A DNA stretch of 64,000 nucleotides from Glaciecola sp. XM2 (GTDB lineage Bacteria; Pseudomonadota; Gammaproteobacteria; Enterobacterales; Alteromonadaceae), in contig NZ_JAHEOJ010000014.1 in NCBI RefSeq assembly GCF_018595715.1, forward strand, positions 62,001 to 126,000. Direction: 5' to 3'. Positions 10,052 through 19,167 of the stretch are shown here, piece by piece. A program made the translations under genes and the position numbers. Numbering within the stretch: position 1 is the first letter of the stretch; every line of letters starts with the position of its first letter. Under the pieces are notes generated by a model, which worked only from the letters and a program-made list of their open reading frames with translations, ran no database searches and was not told where the DNA came from.

Positions 10052-13000
10052 ATGCTGTTAAATATGATGCGCTTTGAGTGGCGCTATTTTACAAAACAAC
10101 CCTCGTTCATTGTGACGAGTCTGATTTTTTTCTTGTTACCCTTTTTGTCGGTGACCATTGAAAACGTACAAATTGGCTCCTCGTCTAATGTGGATATCAA
10201 CAGCCCACATGCGATTGCACAGACACTTCTGATATTTGCTATTTTTGGCATGTTTTTAGTGGTTAATTTCGTGGCCAATACTGCAATGCGCAATGAAATT
10301 AGCAGTATGAATGAAATTGTTATTAGCAAACCTCTCTCTACATTTCAGTATCAGCTTGGCCGCTTCTTAGGCGCATATCTAGTATGTTTGACGGTTTTTG
10401 CCATGATTCCACTGGCGCTTTTTATTGGCTCGTTAATGCCATGGCTTGACCAAGAGCGCATTGGCCCGCAGGTGCTGAGCAACTATTTTGTGCCTTATTT
10501 GATATTTTCTGCAACGACGCTATTTGTGCTTTCCACTATTTTCTATGCGGCAGCGCTGCGCTTTAAAAATATGATGGCGGTGTACCTTATCGCCTTGGGC
10601 ATATTTATGTTGTACGCCATTACCGGGCAAATATTCACAGACCCAGATCAGCGCGAATTACTTGCCCTGTTAGACCCTTTTGGTCTTAATGTGTATGGCG
10701 ATGTAGTGCGTTATTGGACGCCGTTAGAGCGCAACACGCAAGTGGTTGGGTTGAGTGATACGGTATTGCTTAATCGCGCATTTTGGATAGGGTTAGGACT
10801 GGTGATGCTGTTCGGTTTAGGCCGTTTGTTTTCGCCTTTAAGCTTGGCTAAACCATCATCACAAAAGCGCGCACAAGGCAGTGTAGACCCAGCAATGCTC
10901 AATAACAAAATTGACACGCGTTATTCTAATGCCCGCCCATCGATGCAGTTTATGACGCGCGTGAAATTTGAGATGAAGCAGGTGTTTATGTCTCCGGCGT
11001 TTGGCATTTTGATGGTGTTCTGCGTCTTTTCATTAGTGTCTCAGCTCATTGAACCGCCTAGCATCTATGGTGCACCAAATTGGCCCTTAACACAGTATAT
11101 GGTCGAAATGATTCAAGGCGCATTTGGCTTGGCCCTCATTATCATCATCACCTATTACACGGCAGAAGTAGTTTGGCGAGAACGTACGGTGGGCATGGGC
11201 GATATCATCGACAGCATGCCGGTAAGTAATTTTACGTTCTGGTTCTCTAAATTTATAGCAGTGAGCCTAGTGGTAATTGCTGTGCAGCTCGCGGGTATGT
11301 CGGCCACTGTACTCTATCAGTTAGGCACGGGGTTTTTGCAATTTAATATCCCTCAGTATTTGACGTCGCTCTTGTATTTTCAAGCACTACCTTGGATATT
11401 GCTAGTGGTATTGGCGTTTATGATCCAAGCGCTTAGTCCTGGTAAATATATCGGCATGTTAATCTTTGTTGGTTTCTTCTTTGTGTCACTGGCCTTTAAT
11501 GAAATTGGTCTTGAGCATAATATGTTCAACTACGGTCAAGCACCTCTTATGCAGTATTCAGATATGAATGGCTACGGCTGGTTTTTAGTGACTCAGCATT
11601 ACTATATGCTTTATTGGGGGGCGTTGGCGGTAGTATTTAGTGCGATCAGTTATGCATGCTGGCAGCGTGGTCCAGAGACCTCACTTAAATCTCGTTTATC
11701 TATGCTTAGTTATCATTTGGGTAGAGCAGGAAGAGCGCTTGTGATTGTGGGCACTATTGTGTTTATAGGAACAGGAACGATTATTCACTACAACACGACC
11801 GTGACCAATGAGTTTATTACGAGTGAACAGTGGATGGATATTAGCGCAGAATATGAAAAGCAATATGCGCAATACGAAGACAGCCCAGTCCCCATGATCA
11901 CCGCAATGGATATAGACGTAGCCATTTTCCCTGAGCAGCGCAAGCTTGAGGTAATGGCATCGATGAGTTTACTGAACAATACAGACCAAGTTATTGAGCG
12001 TTTCTTAGTTAACCTTCCTCAATACTCGTCCAACATTGTAGTTAATGTCGGTGAGGGGGCACTGCAGGCGCTAGAGGGTGACTTCAATAGCGCATGGTAC
12101 GTGTTTGACGAACCTTTACAGCCCGGTGAAAGCGTCGATGGCAACATCCAGCTGGTGCGCCAGCACTTTGGGTTTAAAGACCGGGGTGAAGATACCACTT
12201 TGGTGCGCAACGGTACGTTCATTAATAATTTTGAGTTGTTACCGTTCTTTGGCGTAAACACGTCGACATACCTAAGCGACAAACACGAGCGCCGTAAACG
12301 AGACCTCCCGCCACCAAGGCGTGCATATGATCTCGAAGATAGCAGTCGCTACAATGAAAGTTTCTTTGGTCCAAACGTTGGCTTAATTGACTTCGCGGCG
12401 ACCCTATCGACCAGCGAAAACCAAATAGCCATTGCACCAGGGTATTTAGAAAGATATTGGACAGAAGGCGATCGCAACCATTTCCGCTATGAAATGGATG
12501 CACCGATGATTAACTTCTTCAATATCATGTCGGCTGACCTTGAGGTGAAAACTGAGATGCATGATGGGGTAGAGGTTGCAGTCTATTACCATCGAGATCA
12601 CGCGTGGAATGTAGATCGCATGATTGAATCCACAAAAGATTCATTAGATTTGTTCAATGAAGCGTTTGGCCCTTATCAGCATAAACAGCTTCGTATTATT
12701 GAATTCCCTGGATATCGCACCTTTGCGCAAAGTTTCGCAAATACTGTTCCTTATTCAGAGCGCATTGGTTTTATCAGTGATTTGCGCGACAAAAATGAGA
12801 TTGACCCGGTCTACTACATCACCGCCCATGAGGTGGCCCACCAGTGGTTTGGTCATCAGCTAAATGCGGCGAACGTGCAAGGCAGTGCAATTATTTCTGA
12901 AGCATTGTCGCAATATGCTTCGTTGTTGGTGATGCAAGCGAAGTATGGGGAAGACAAAATTCGTAAGTTCTTGACCTATGAACTTGATAGATATCTGCGT

Positions 13001-13609
13001 GGACGTACACAAGAGAGCATTGGTGAAATGCCGTTTATGCGTTCAGAAAACCAGCAGTATATTCATTATCGAAAAGGCTCTGTGGTGATGATGGCGATAG
13101 CAGACAGGATTGGGATTGATGCACTCAATACAGCGTTAGCGGAGTTAATTGCGCAGTTTAAGTTCTCAACCACCATTCAGGCTACCACGCTAGACTTGTT
13201 AGCGGCCATTAAAAAGCATGCTGATGAAAGCCATCACGCTTTTATTGACCAACAGTTTACGCAAATAACGCTCTACGATATCCGTTTAGAGGATGCCCAG
13301 ATAGCCGCCGCTGAGCAAGGGTTTGAAGTTACCTTAAACATTGAAACAGCGCAATTTTCTGCAAGCGGTGAAGGTGAAGAAACCCCGCAGGAGTTTTCTG
13401 ACTATGTGGATGTAGTGCTCTTTGCGCAAGACCCAGACGACTTTGCTCAAGACAATGAAATCATCTATCGACAAAAACATTTGTTGGCGCAAGGCAGTAA
13501 TGAACTGACCATAAGTGTTGCTACTGAGCCTAAGTATGCTGCGGTAGACCCTTTTGTGAGATTCATCGATCGCGAGAGCAGAGATAATATCCGTGCATTG
13601 AAAAACTAG
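10052..13609 (+). CDS. ABC-2 permease fused to an M1-family aminopeptidase domain
   Basis: This 1185-residue protein contains two six-helix-like permease halves (about residues 1-270 and 310-590) followed by an M1 metallopeptidase region. The zinc site is H926-E927-V-A-H930, with the downstream glutamate in ISEALSQY, one residue further away than in classical M1 enzymes. A YYITAHEVAHQWFGH core is unmistakable. A DUF-like beta region at 600-780 precedes the peptidase. The protease part follows the last transmembrane helix and is probably periplasmic. The partner ATPase is encoded just upstream. Such permease-aminopeptidase fusions occur in proteobacteria, but their cargo is not established. 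A terminator follows. Confidence 0.9.
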   Translation: MLLNMMRFEWRYFTKQPSFIVTSLIFFLLPFLSVTIENVQIGSSSNVDINSPHAIAQTLLIFAIFGMFLVVNFVANTAMRNEISSMNEIVISKPLSTFQYQLGRFLGAYLVCLTVFAMIPLALFIGSLMPWLDQERIGPQVLSNYFVPYLIFSATTLFVLSTIFYAAALRFKNMMAVYLIALGIFMLYAITGQIFTDPDQRELLALLDPFGLNVYGDVVRYWTPLERNTQVVGLSDTVLLNRAFWIGLGLVMLFGLGRLFSPLSLAKPSSQKRAQGSVDPAMLNNKIDTRYSNARPSMQFMTRVKFEMKQVFMSPAFGILMVFCVFSLVSQLIEPPSIYGAPNWPLTQYMVEMIQGAFGLALIIIITYYTAEVVWRERTVGMGDIIDSMPVSNFTFWFSKFIAVSLVVIAVQLAGMSATVLYQLGTGFLQFNIPQYLTSLLYFQALPWILLVVLAFMIQALSPGKYIGMLIFVGFFFVSLAFNEIGLEHNMFNYGQAPLMQYSDMNGYGWFLVTQHYYMLYWGALAVVFSAISYACWQRGPETSLKSRLSMLSYHLGRAGRALVIVGTIVFIGTGTIIHYNTTVTNEFITSEQWMDISAEYEKQYAQYEDSPVPMITAMDIDVAIFPEQRKLEVMASMSLLNNTDQVIERFLVNLPQYSSNIVVNVGEGALQALEGDFNSAWYVFDEPLQPGESVDGNIQLVRQHFGFKDRGEDTTLVRNGTFINNFELLPFFGVNTSTYLSDKHERRKRDLPPPRRAYDLEDSSRYNESFFGPNVGLIDFAATLSTSENQIAIAPGYLERYWTEGDRNHFRYEMDAPMINFFNIMSADLEVKTEMHDGVEVAVYYHRDHAWNVDRMIESTKDSLDLFNEAFGPYQHKQLRIIEFPGYRTFAQSFANTVPYSERIGFISDLRDKNEIDPVYYITAHEVAHQWFGHQLNAANVQGSAIISEALSQYASLLVMQAKYGEDKIRKFLTYELDRYLRGRTQESIGEMPFMRSENQQYIHYRKGSVVMMAIADRIGIDALNTALAELIAQFKFSTTIQATTLDLLAAIKKHADESHHAFIDQQFTQITLYDIRLEDAQIAAAEQGFEVTLNIETAQFSASGEGEETPQEFSDYVDVVLFAQDPDDFAQDNEIIYRQKHLLAQGSNELTISVATEPKYAAVDPFVRFIDRESRDNIRALKN

Positions 13610-13633
13610 CCTAATTGCAATAGCGCAAATTTG

Positions 13634-13666
13634 AATGGATACCTTGTGATGAGGTATCCATTTTTT
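13634..13666 (+). terminator. Intrinsic terminator after the permease/M1 gene
   Basis: A perfect 11-bp stem (AATGGATACCT at 13634-13644 and AGGTATCCATT at 13652-13662) with a seven-base loop is followed by T residues to 13666. It separates the ABC/M1 operon from the kinase/FHA cluster that starts at 13791. Confidence 0.92.
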
Positions 13667-13790
13667 ATATATGCACATGGCAAAGGCTGGCGCGCTAACA
13701 TGAAATTTATCTTGCTCGAGTGGTAAAAACGCAAAAACCCGCCTATTGGTTTCATAGCCTGTTGTATCGCAACACTTTAAAAGCGTTTTT

Positions 13791-14267
13791 ATGCAAGACA
13801 CTAGCACCCAAGCAATGACCGAGCTTGCCCTTGGCTTATCTATGGCGTTTTTTTCGCTATTGATTTTAGCACTGTTGTCTATCGGCTTACCGGGGCATGC
13901 GAGCTATGCAACTCAAAAATCCGAAGAGCTGTCGACGCTAACGTCAGAGCAAAGCGATATGCAACTGAATGACACGTTAAGGCTAAGCCAGCAAGTGCCT
14001 GACAGTGAAAACACCACTTCATCGAGCGCCACTAAAAGTACCATTATCTTTTATTACTTAGGTGCGTATTTCGACCAAAACTTAGCATCAGTTGATGTTT
14101 ATTCCATGGCCGATACACAAGACCTGATTATTGCCGTTTCAAAAGATTTGTCATTTTCACAAGTGATGCAGGTTCATCAAGACTTTGCGAGTAAGGAGGT
14201 GCAAATTACCGCGATGAATGAGCAATGGGAAAACGCGCTTAGCAGCGCAAATACGAGTGTTCAATGA
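13791..14267 (+). CDS. Single-span membrane protein, first gene of the kinase/FHA cluster
   Basis: An unrecognised 158-residue protein with one N-terminal transmembrane helix (about residues 11-33, ELALGLSMAFFSLLILALLS) preceded by a short acidic N-terminus. A polar linker (40-80) and a small C-terminal domain with predicted strands and helices follow, probably in the periplasm. The short N-tail plus single helix resembles the layout of ExbD/TolR or MotB stator partners, but no conserved membrane aspartate is present, so that is only a suggestion. There is no clear Shine-Dalgarno; ATG 13815 is an alternative start. Its stop overlaps the next start (ATGA at 14264-14267), showing coupling. Confidence 0.75.
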   Translation: MQDTSTQAMTELALGLSMAFFSLLILALLSIGLPGHASYATQKSEELSTLTSEQSDMQLNDTLRLSQQVPDSENTTSSSATKSTIIFYYLGAYFDQNLASVDVYSMADTQDLIIAVSKDLSFSQVMQVHQDFASKEVQITAMNEQWENALSSANTSVQ

Positions 14268-14722
14268 CGACAAGTACGCACAAAATGCACGCATCCAATG
14301 GGCAAAGACTCAAAAAGCAGCGAAGCTATATCGCAACATTGGTATTTTTAGGCGCAGCCTTTGCGATTCTCGCTGTTATTACCATTTTCACTCATTCCGA
14401 GCAGTCTTTCCTAGCGCAAAAATCCAATACGCAAAAAGAAGCGAACACCTCGCCAATTCCTATGACGGGTGACTACAAAAGCGAAAAGCTAGCATTGCTC
14501 AGCGATTTGAAAATGCATAATGCCTTGCGTTTTGTTGGCGCACATCGACACCCGGTAACAGACAGTCACGTTACGCAAGGCGCTGCCAATCTCTCAGAAG
14601 CCGACGCTGCAAATAGCAACCTTGATAAAGACGCACAAGCAGATCTTAGGCGTATTGAAAACACTATTAGACGCTGGGAGTCTGCTTTTCTTAATCCACA
14701 GACTGCAAACGCATCAAATTAA
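14264..14722 (+). CDS. Small single-span membrane protein of the kinase/FHA cluster
   Basis: A 152-residue protein of unknown function. A basic N-terminus (QRLKKQR, residues 14-20) precedes one transmembrane helix at about 22-42 (type II topology, C-terminus outside the cytoplasm). The remaining 110 residues are polar, with a short amphipathic helix near the end (LRRIENTIRRWESAF). It overlaps the preceding gene by four bases and precedes the kinase gene by a 70-base gap. Nothing in it identifies a family, but gene position and topology suggest it is a structural partner in the same envelope complex. Confidence 0.72.
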   Translation: MTTSTHKMHASNGQRLKKQRSYIATLVFLGAAFAILAVITIFTHSEQSFLAQKSNTQKEANTSPIPMTGDYKSEKLALLSDLKMHNALRFVGAHRHPVTDSHVTQGAANLSEADAANSNLDKDAQADLRRIENTIRRWESAFLNPQTANASN

Positions 14723-14792
14723 AGGTGTGAACGGCGTGCTACTTGCATTAAATTAGCGTTATTGGCTTTATCTACACGAGTATCGCGCTAAA

Positions 14793-16976
14793 TTGACGCA
14801 AAGTAAGACATATATTGACCTAAATGCACTTGGCCTCGAGCTAAATAGTGTGCTCAGCGATACGCTTGGCCATGCGGTTTACCGTGTTTGTGATACTGTA
14901 AATCAGCAAGAGTTTGCGCTTAAAGTCGCGAAAACACCCCTCGCAGAGCTGAGCCTATGTCATGAAATAAGTGTTTTAGAGCACATGCAGGACATTAGAT
15001 GTTGCATGAGGGTTGTGAAAAGCGATCAAAGCGAAAGCCACGTTTATTATCTTATGCCCTACTTAGGTAACCCTCTATCTCACACTATTGTTGAGAACCC
15101 TTATGGTAAACGCATAGGTGACATCGCCACTAACATGGCAAAGCTATCGCGATGCGTGGTTGATATCCATAATGCCAAGTGTATACACGGTGATATTCAT
15201 CCTGACAATATTTATACGACGGAGCAAAATGACTACGTTTTTGGCGACTTTTCTTACGCGGTATGTGCGCAGTCCCCAGCAATAAAACTGGGAGCAATTG
15301 AACGCCAACGAAGTGGACCTGCAGGATTTATTAGCCCGCAACTGTTGCTAGGCAACGAACCCGATGTAAGTGATGATGTATTTAGCTTAACCGCTGTTTT
15401 TACCGCAATGCTTAGCGCAACAAGCGATGTTGAAAAAATGCAAAAGTGGCAGCAAGACAACCGAAGCGATGCTTTCTCGGAGATATTCCAGATCCTCGAT
15501 AAGGGAATGCATACTGACCCTCAAAAACGGTTTGTGAATGCCCAAGCGCTTGCGGATGCATTTGACGCATTGGCACAATCATCATGCGCCTCACTTCAGA
15601 TCCCATCAACGGATATTGCCGATGATCAAGTACATCCTCCAATTGAGACCGAGCCTGAGCTAGGCAAAATTAAGCTCAATCAAAGTACCCAAGCGCTTTA
15701 TCAAACCCTAGAAGAGGCCCTTAGACTTGACGGTTACCTCAGCGATGAACAGGCGCAATTATGTCAATCCAAATATTTAAACGATTTAACGACCCAAGAC
15801 GCCGAAAAAGTATATCGCTCCTTGCTCGAACAAGTGAAAGGTGAGCTCATTTTACAAGGGTTAGCAGCATGGTTTGATTGGACATTGCGAATGCTAACGA
15901 TACTCAAGCATTGCGATTACCAAGTGAGTGATGCTGAGGCAAAAAGGCTTGTGACAGAAGGTGTGGATAGCGGAGCAGGTGATGCTTTTTCGCTGTCTCA
16001 ATGGATGACCCGTCAACGCCGCAAGGGAGCTTCGCGCACACGTTCTGCGCGCTGGTTAAGTATACCGGTAGTAATCGTGTTAGCCGTTGTTGTTTATTTA
16101 TTTCAATCAGAGTCAGACAACACATCTACCCAAGGCGTTACCGATTTATCGCTAGATAAAACGCCTGTGGATACTTCACCGCCCCAGCGCTCGTTTGAAA
16201 CCCTTGGCATATTGCCTGAGCAAGCAAAGACGTTAGCGCAGCCAAATGTTCAATCGGAGCTAACACAACCCCAAGCTACTATAACAACGTCAGAACCATC
16301 ATCTGTGCAAACGCGTTATGAAATAGTCGATGATACCAACAATGATATACATCGTTTTGATATGGTCGAAGTAAACGCGGGTGATGCGACATTTTTTGTC
16401 ATGAGCCAAGAGGTCACCCAAGGGCTTTGGCAAAGCTGTGTCAATGCCTCAAAGTGCCGCAGTGCACGCATTATCACCACCGACCCACACCGCAAACGCC
16501 TAAACGATGCGCAACATCCGGTGGTGAACATCAGTTGGTATGATATTACCGAAGATTTTATTCCCTACATAAACGCTAAAACATCAGAAACGTTCAGTTT
16601 ACCGACAATGGCGCAATGGATAAGCTTTGGTTTTACTGTGGACGGAGAGCCTAACATTCCAAAGATACTGCACTGCGCAGATTGTCAAAGTCCTCTGCAA
16701 CAAACGTATTCGCGCATTTCAGCTCCCGTTGATAGCTTAATGGCCAATGCCAACGGTCTATATCATGTATATGGTAATGCGCAAGAATGGTTGCAAGACT
16801 GCTGGCAAGACGTCAAACTTCAACTACAGCGATGTGACCAGGCACCTGCTGTGGGTGGTTCTTTTTTAGATGATAGAGCACTGATAGAATCGAGGCCTCT
16901 AAACAGGCTGCTTAGAACTGCGCGTTCGACGACGACAGGATTTAGACTGATAAAACGTGAAGACATTCAACCTTAG
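14793..16976 (+). CDS. Transmembrane Ser/Thr protein kinase with periplasmic FGE-sulfatase-like domain
   Basis: The 727-residue protein has a eukaryotic-like kinase domain (about 10-265), a linker with an alpha-helical region (300-410), one transmembrane helix at 421-438 and a C-terminal formylglycine-generating-enzyme-like domain (about 520-727). The kinase core is intact: K44 in FALK, E58 in the C-helix, H132-G-D134 with N139 in HGDIHPDN, and D152-F in GDFS. The glycine loop is degenerate, and HGD replaces HRD. The C-domain shows EVTQGLW, HPVVNISW, SLPTMAQW, NAQEWLQDCW, GGSF and TGFRLI, the usual FGE-sulfatase pattern. Paired cysteines fit a periplasmic location. It probably senses or binds something outside and phosphorylates cytoplasmic partners such as the FHA protein. 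TTG start; overlaps the FHA gene by 20 bases. Confidence 0.88.
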   Translation: MTQSKTYIDLNALGLELNSVLSDTLGHAVYRVCDTVNQQEFALKVAKTPLAELSLCHEISVLEHMQDIRCCMRVVKSDQSESHVYYLMPYLGNPLSHTIVENPYGKRIGDIATNMAKLSRCVVDIHNAKCIHGDIHPDNIYTTEQNDYVFGDFSYAVCAQSPAIKLGAIERQRSGPAGFISPQLLLGNEPDVSDDVFSLTAVFTAMLSATSDVEKMQKWQQDNRSDAFSEIFQILDKGMHTDPQKRFVNAQALADAFDALAQSSCASLQIPSTDIADDQVHPPIETEPELGKIKLNQSTQALYQTLEEALRLDGYLSDEQAQLCQSKYLNDLTTQDAEKVYRSLLEQVKGELILQGLAAWFDWTLRMLTILKHCDYQVSDAEAKRLVTEGVDSGAGDAFSLSQWMTRQRRKGASRTRSARWLSIPVVIVLAVVVYLFQSESDNTSTQGVTDLSLDKTPVDTSPPQRSFETLGILPEQAKTLAQPNVQSELTQPQATITTSEPSSVQTRYEIVDDTNNDIHRFDMVEVNAGDATFFVMSQEVTQGLWQSCVNASKCRSARIITTDPHRKRLNDAQHPVVNISWYDITEDFIPYINAKTSETFSLPTMAQWISFGFTVDGEPNIPKILHCADCQSPLQQTYSRISAPVDSLMANANGLYHVYGNAQEWLQDCWQDVKLQLQRCDQAPAVGGSFLDDRALIESRPLNRLLRTARSTTTGFRLIKREDIQP

Positions 16977-19167
16977 ACACTTATGCTTATTGAGCATGCT
17001 ATTGCTGTGCAGCACAAATATGCCTGCCAAAGAGTGGCAGCTTATGCTCGTGCCACAGCAAACATCGTCACAACAAAATGCACAGCTACAAAGTCAGTAC
17101 GCTAAAGTGATTGAGCAGGCGCTTGCCTACCAATTAACCCAAAGTTCATCCACGGTGTTACATGCGCAAAGCGTGTTTGGCCAATGCACAGAGGCTCTGT
17201 GCGGAGCTGAATCATTAAGCGATGCGATGCAGTTAATTGCTAACAAGGCAGAGCATGTTGAACTGGTGTTGTTGTACGGCATTAGCGATACCACGCCCGC
17301 TATGCTCAGTGTCGAAATGATCGACCCAGTCAGTTTAGAGTTTTACGACGCGTTCAACTTGCCCTTATTAAACAGCGATACCCAGCGCATCAGCCTTGCC
17401 CAAATTAGAAGTTTGTCGGGGGACTTAGGCACAGTAGTCGCAAATCGTCTGCGAGAAATTGTGAAGAAAAAAAGTTTTAAGCTGGTTTTACAAGGGTTTA
17501 CCCTTGACGAGGTTGCTCCGTTTTCTATTTATTTTATGTCACAAACAAACCAATCTGAGTTACGCCTGACGAAAAGCGAAAAAGTAGACAGCTGGATGTC
17601 AAAATATTTCCCCATCGTTGAAACACATTTTATGGCAAGCACAGCCGCCACCGAAACGCAGTTTAACCAATTGCTCGACCGCTTTTTCAAAGAGTCAGAT
17701 ATTGAAGCATTGATAGAATTTGATTCAGCTACACAGCAGTTTTTAGTATCTCGCATAGGTAACCCATATGCGCCATCTCTGTTCAGTCGCTTTTTGATGT
17801 TATTGGCACTTGGTGCCTTGCTTGTATTGATTGTTAAGCGACAGATTTATCACTTTCAACTCGAGCGTTACGCAGATAAAAAGTCGGCAGACCAATGGTT
17901 AGATGTTTACGCAAAAGCAAAGTCCCCTTGGTTTGTGTTGCGTTCTAAATGGGGAAACCAGTTCAGTTATTGGCAGCGTTTACAGCGCGAGTCGCAAGAG
18001 CTTGAAAAGCAAGCGCAGTTATTTTTTGATGCAGGTGACGTTATCAGTGCAAAACTGTTTGTCAGTAAAGCCTTAAATTTGAATGCTGATGCACAAATGG
18101 CCAGCGCGCTGATAACCAAAATTAATCATCAAGAGTCTAGCCAAAAGGCGTTAAGCGACAAAGAGCAATGGGTGCGAAACAAAGTGGCTAAAGCCATGAA
18201 TAACTATCGTGGAAATCAACCTATTAAGGCGCTTCGACAAGCATATCAGGCGCTCGCTTCAATAAAAGGCGAAAAGCAACTCAAGCGACAATACAAGGCG
18301 ATTAAGCGTCTCATTCAAAAAGTAAATAATGATTTTTCGGAAACCTATGACCACATTGAGTTAACCGATTTAGATAACGGCGATACCTGTGTGTTAACGA
18401 CCGCAGCGCAAGTGGATATCGGTAGATTCTCCTCAAAAGATATGCGACTTTCGTTAGCCACTGGAACCTTGCCATTGTATATCAATCATAAGGCGCTTTC
18501 GCGAGCAGGTAAGCACTTAACCATTCAAAAACACGCTAACGGTTTTTACATGATGGACCAAGGCAGTACAAATGGTAGCTTTGTAAGTGATGAGACCCTA
18601 TCGTCACAAGAGCCTCGGTTAGTGGTCAATGGTGATAATATTAAGTTAGGCGCAGATTCAGAGCTCACCGCAGTGAAATTGCTTGCGCAAGTGGACGATG
18701 ATCACAGTGTGTTGCGCTTGCGCGTAAGCAACCAGCTCACACAGACTTTAGATATTGCCGATTTGGCAAGAGTCTGGCCAGACTATATGCACGCTATGCG
18801 CACATCCTTGCTCATGACTGCCTCTGAGGCCGTCCTTGCCCACGAGCGCAGCTCCGGTGAAATACGCTTGATCAGTCGTTCGCAGCTGAAACAAAGTGAT
18901 GATTATATTGAAGTGCTTAGTTTGACCCTTGGTAAAGGCGCAAAGGTTAAACCCCTTAGTGAAGAGCCGATGGGAGAGACACTGTACCTCAATGATGAAC
19001 TGTTATTGGGGATGGTGCCTTTAATTTTGCCATGTGAAATAAAGTGGGGTAAGCATCATGTCTATCTTGATGACTATGCGGATTTTAATGGGCTAGAAGA
19101 ACGCCAGCAAGAAGCACGCTTCTTTTTGCGCGCGAGCGACGCTGACGATACTGTCAGCCCATCATGA
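16957..19167 (+). CDS. Membrane protein with signal peptide and cytoplasmic FHA domain
   Basis: This 736-residue protein starts at GTG 16957 with a good signal peptide (residues 1-24, MPA-KEW junction). A periplasmic region of about 250 residues follows, then a transmembrane helix at about 276-296. The cytoplasmic part begins with charged tetratricopeptide-like helices (about 310-465) and then an FHA domain: G489-R490-F, a degenerate SRxH region (LSRAGKHL), and the canonical STNGSF near 537. FHA domains bind phosphothreonine, so this is the natural receiver of the kinase encoded immediately upstream. A further 150-residue domain of unknown type ends the protein. It overlaps both neighbours, so translation is coupled. 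Confidence 0.87.
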   Translation: MKTFNLRHLCLLSMLLLCSTNMPAKEWQLMLVPQQTSSQQNAQLQSQYAKVIEQALAYQLTQSSSTVLHAQSVFGQCTEALCGAESLSDAMQLIANKAEHVELVLLYGISDTTPAMLSVEMIDPVSLEFYDAFNLPLLNSDTQRISLAQIRSLSGDLGTVVANRLREIVKKKSFKLVLQGFTLDEVAPFSIYFMSQTNQSELRLTKSEKVDSWMSKYFPIVETHFMASTAATETQFNQLLDRFFKESDIEALIEFDSATQQFLVSRIGNPYAPSLFSRFLMLLALGALLVLIVKRQIYHFQLERYADKKSADQWLDVYAKAKSPWFVLRSKWGNQFSYWQRLQRESQELEKQAQLFFDAGDVISAKLFVSKALNLNADAQMASALITKINHQESSQKALSDKEQWVRNKVAKAMNNYRGNQPIKALRQAYQALASIKGEKQLKRQYKAIKRLIQKVNNDFSETYDHIELTDLDNGDTCVLTTAAQVDIGRFSSKDMRLSLATGTLPLYINHKALSRAGKHLTIQKHANGFYMMDQGSTNGSFVSDETLSSQEPRLVVNGDNIKLGADSELTAVKLLAQVDDDHSVLRLRVSNQLTQTLDIADLARVWPDYMHAMRTSLLMTASEAVLAHERSSGEIRLISRSQLKQSDDYIEVLSLTLGKGAKVKPLSEEPMGETLYLNDELLLGMVPLILPCEIKWGKHHVYLDDYADFNGLEERQQEARFFLRASDADDTVSPS

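Noticed and set aside
13334-13807. Minus-strand open frame opposite the permease/M1 gene end
   Set aside because: It overlaps the real 3' end of the permease/M1 gene and its terminator; it has no family motif or ribosome-binding site.
14793-19167. Type VI secretion interpretation of the kinase/FHA pair
   Set aside because: T6SS clusters pair a kinase with an FHA protein, but none of the sheath, baseplate, membrane-core, ClpV, Hcp or VgrG genes is present in the window.
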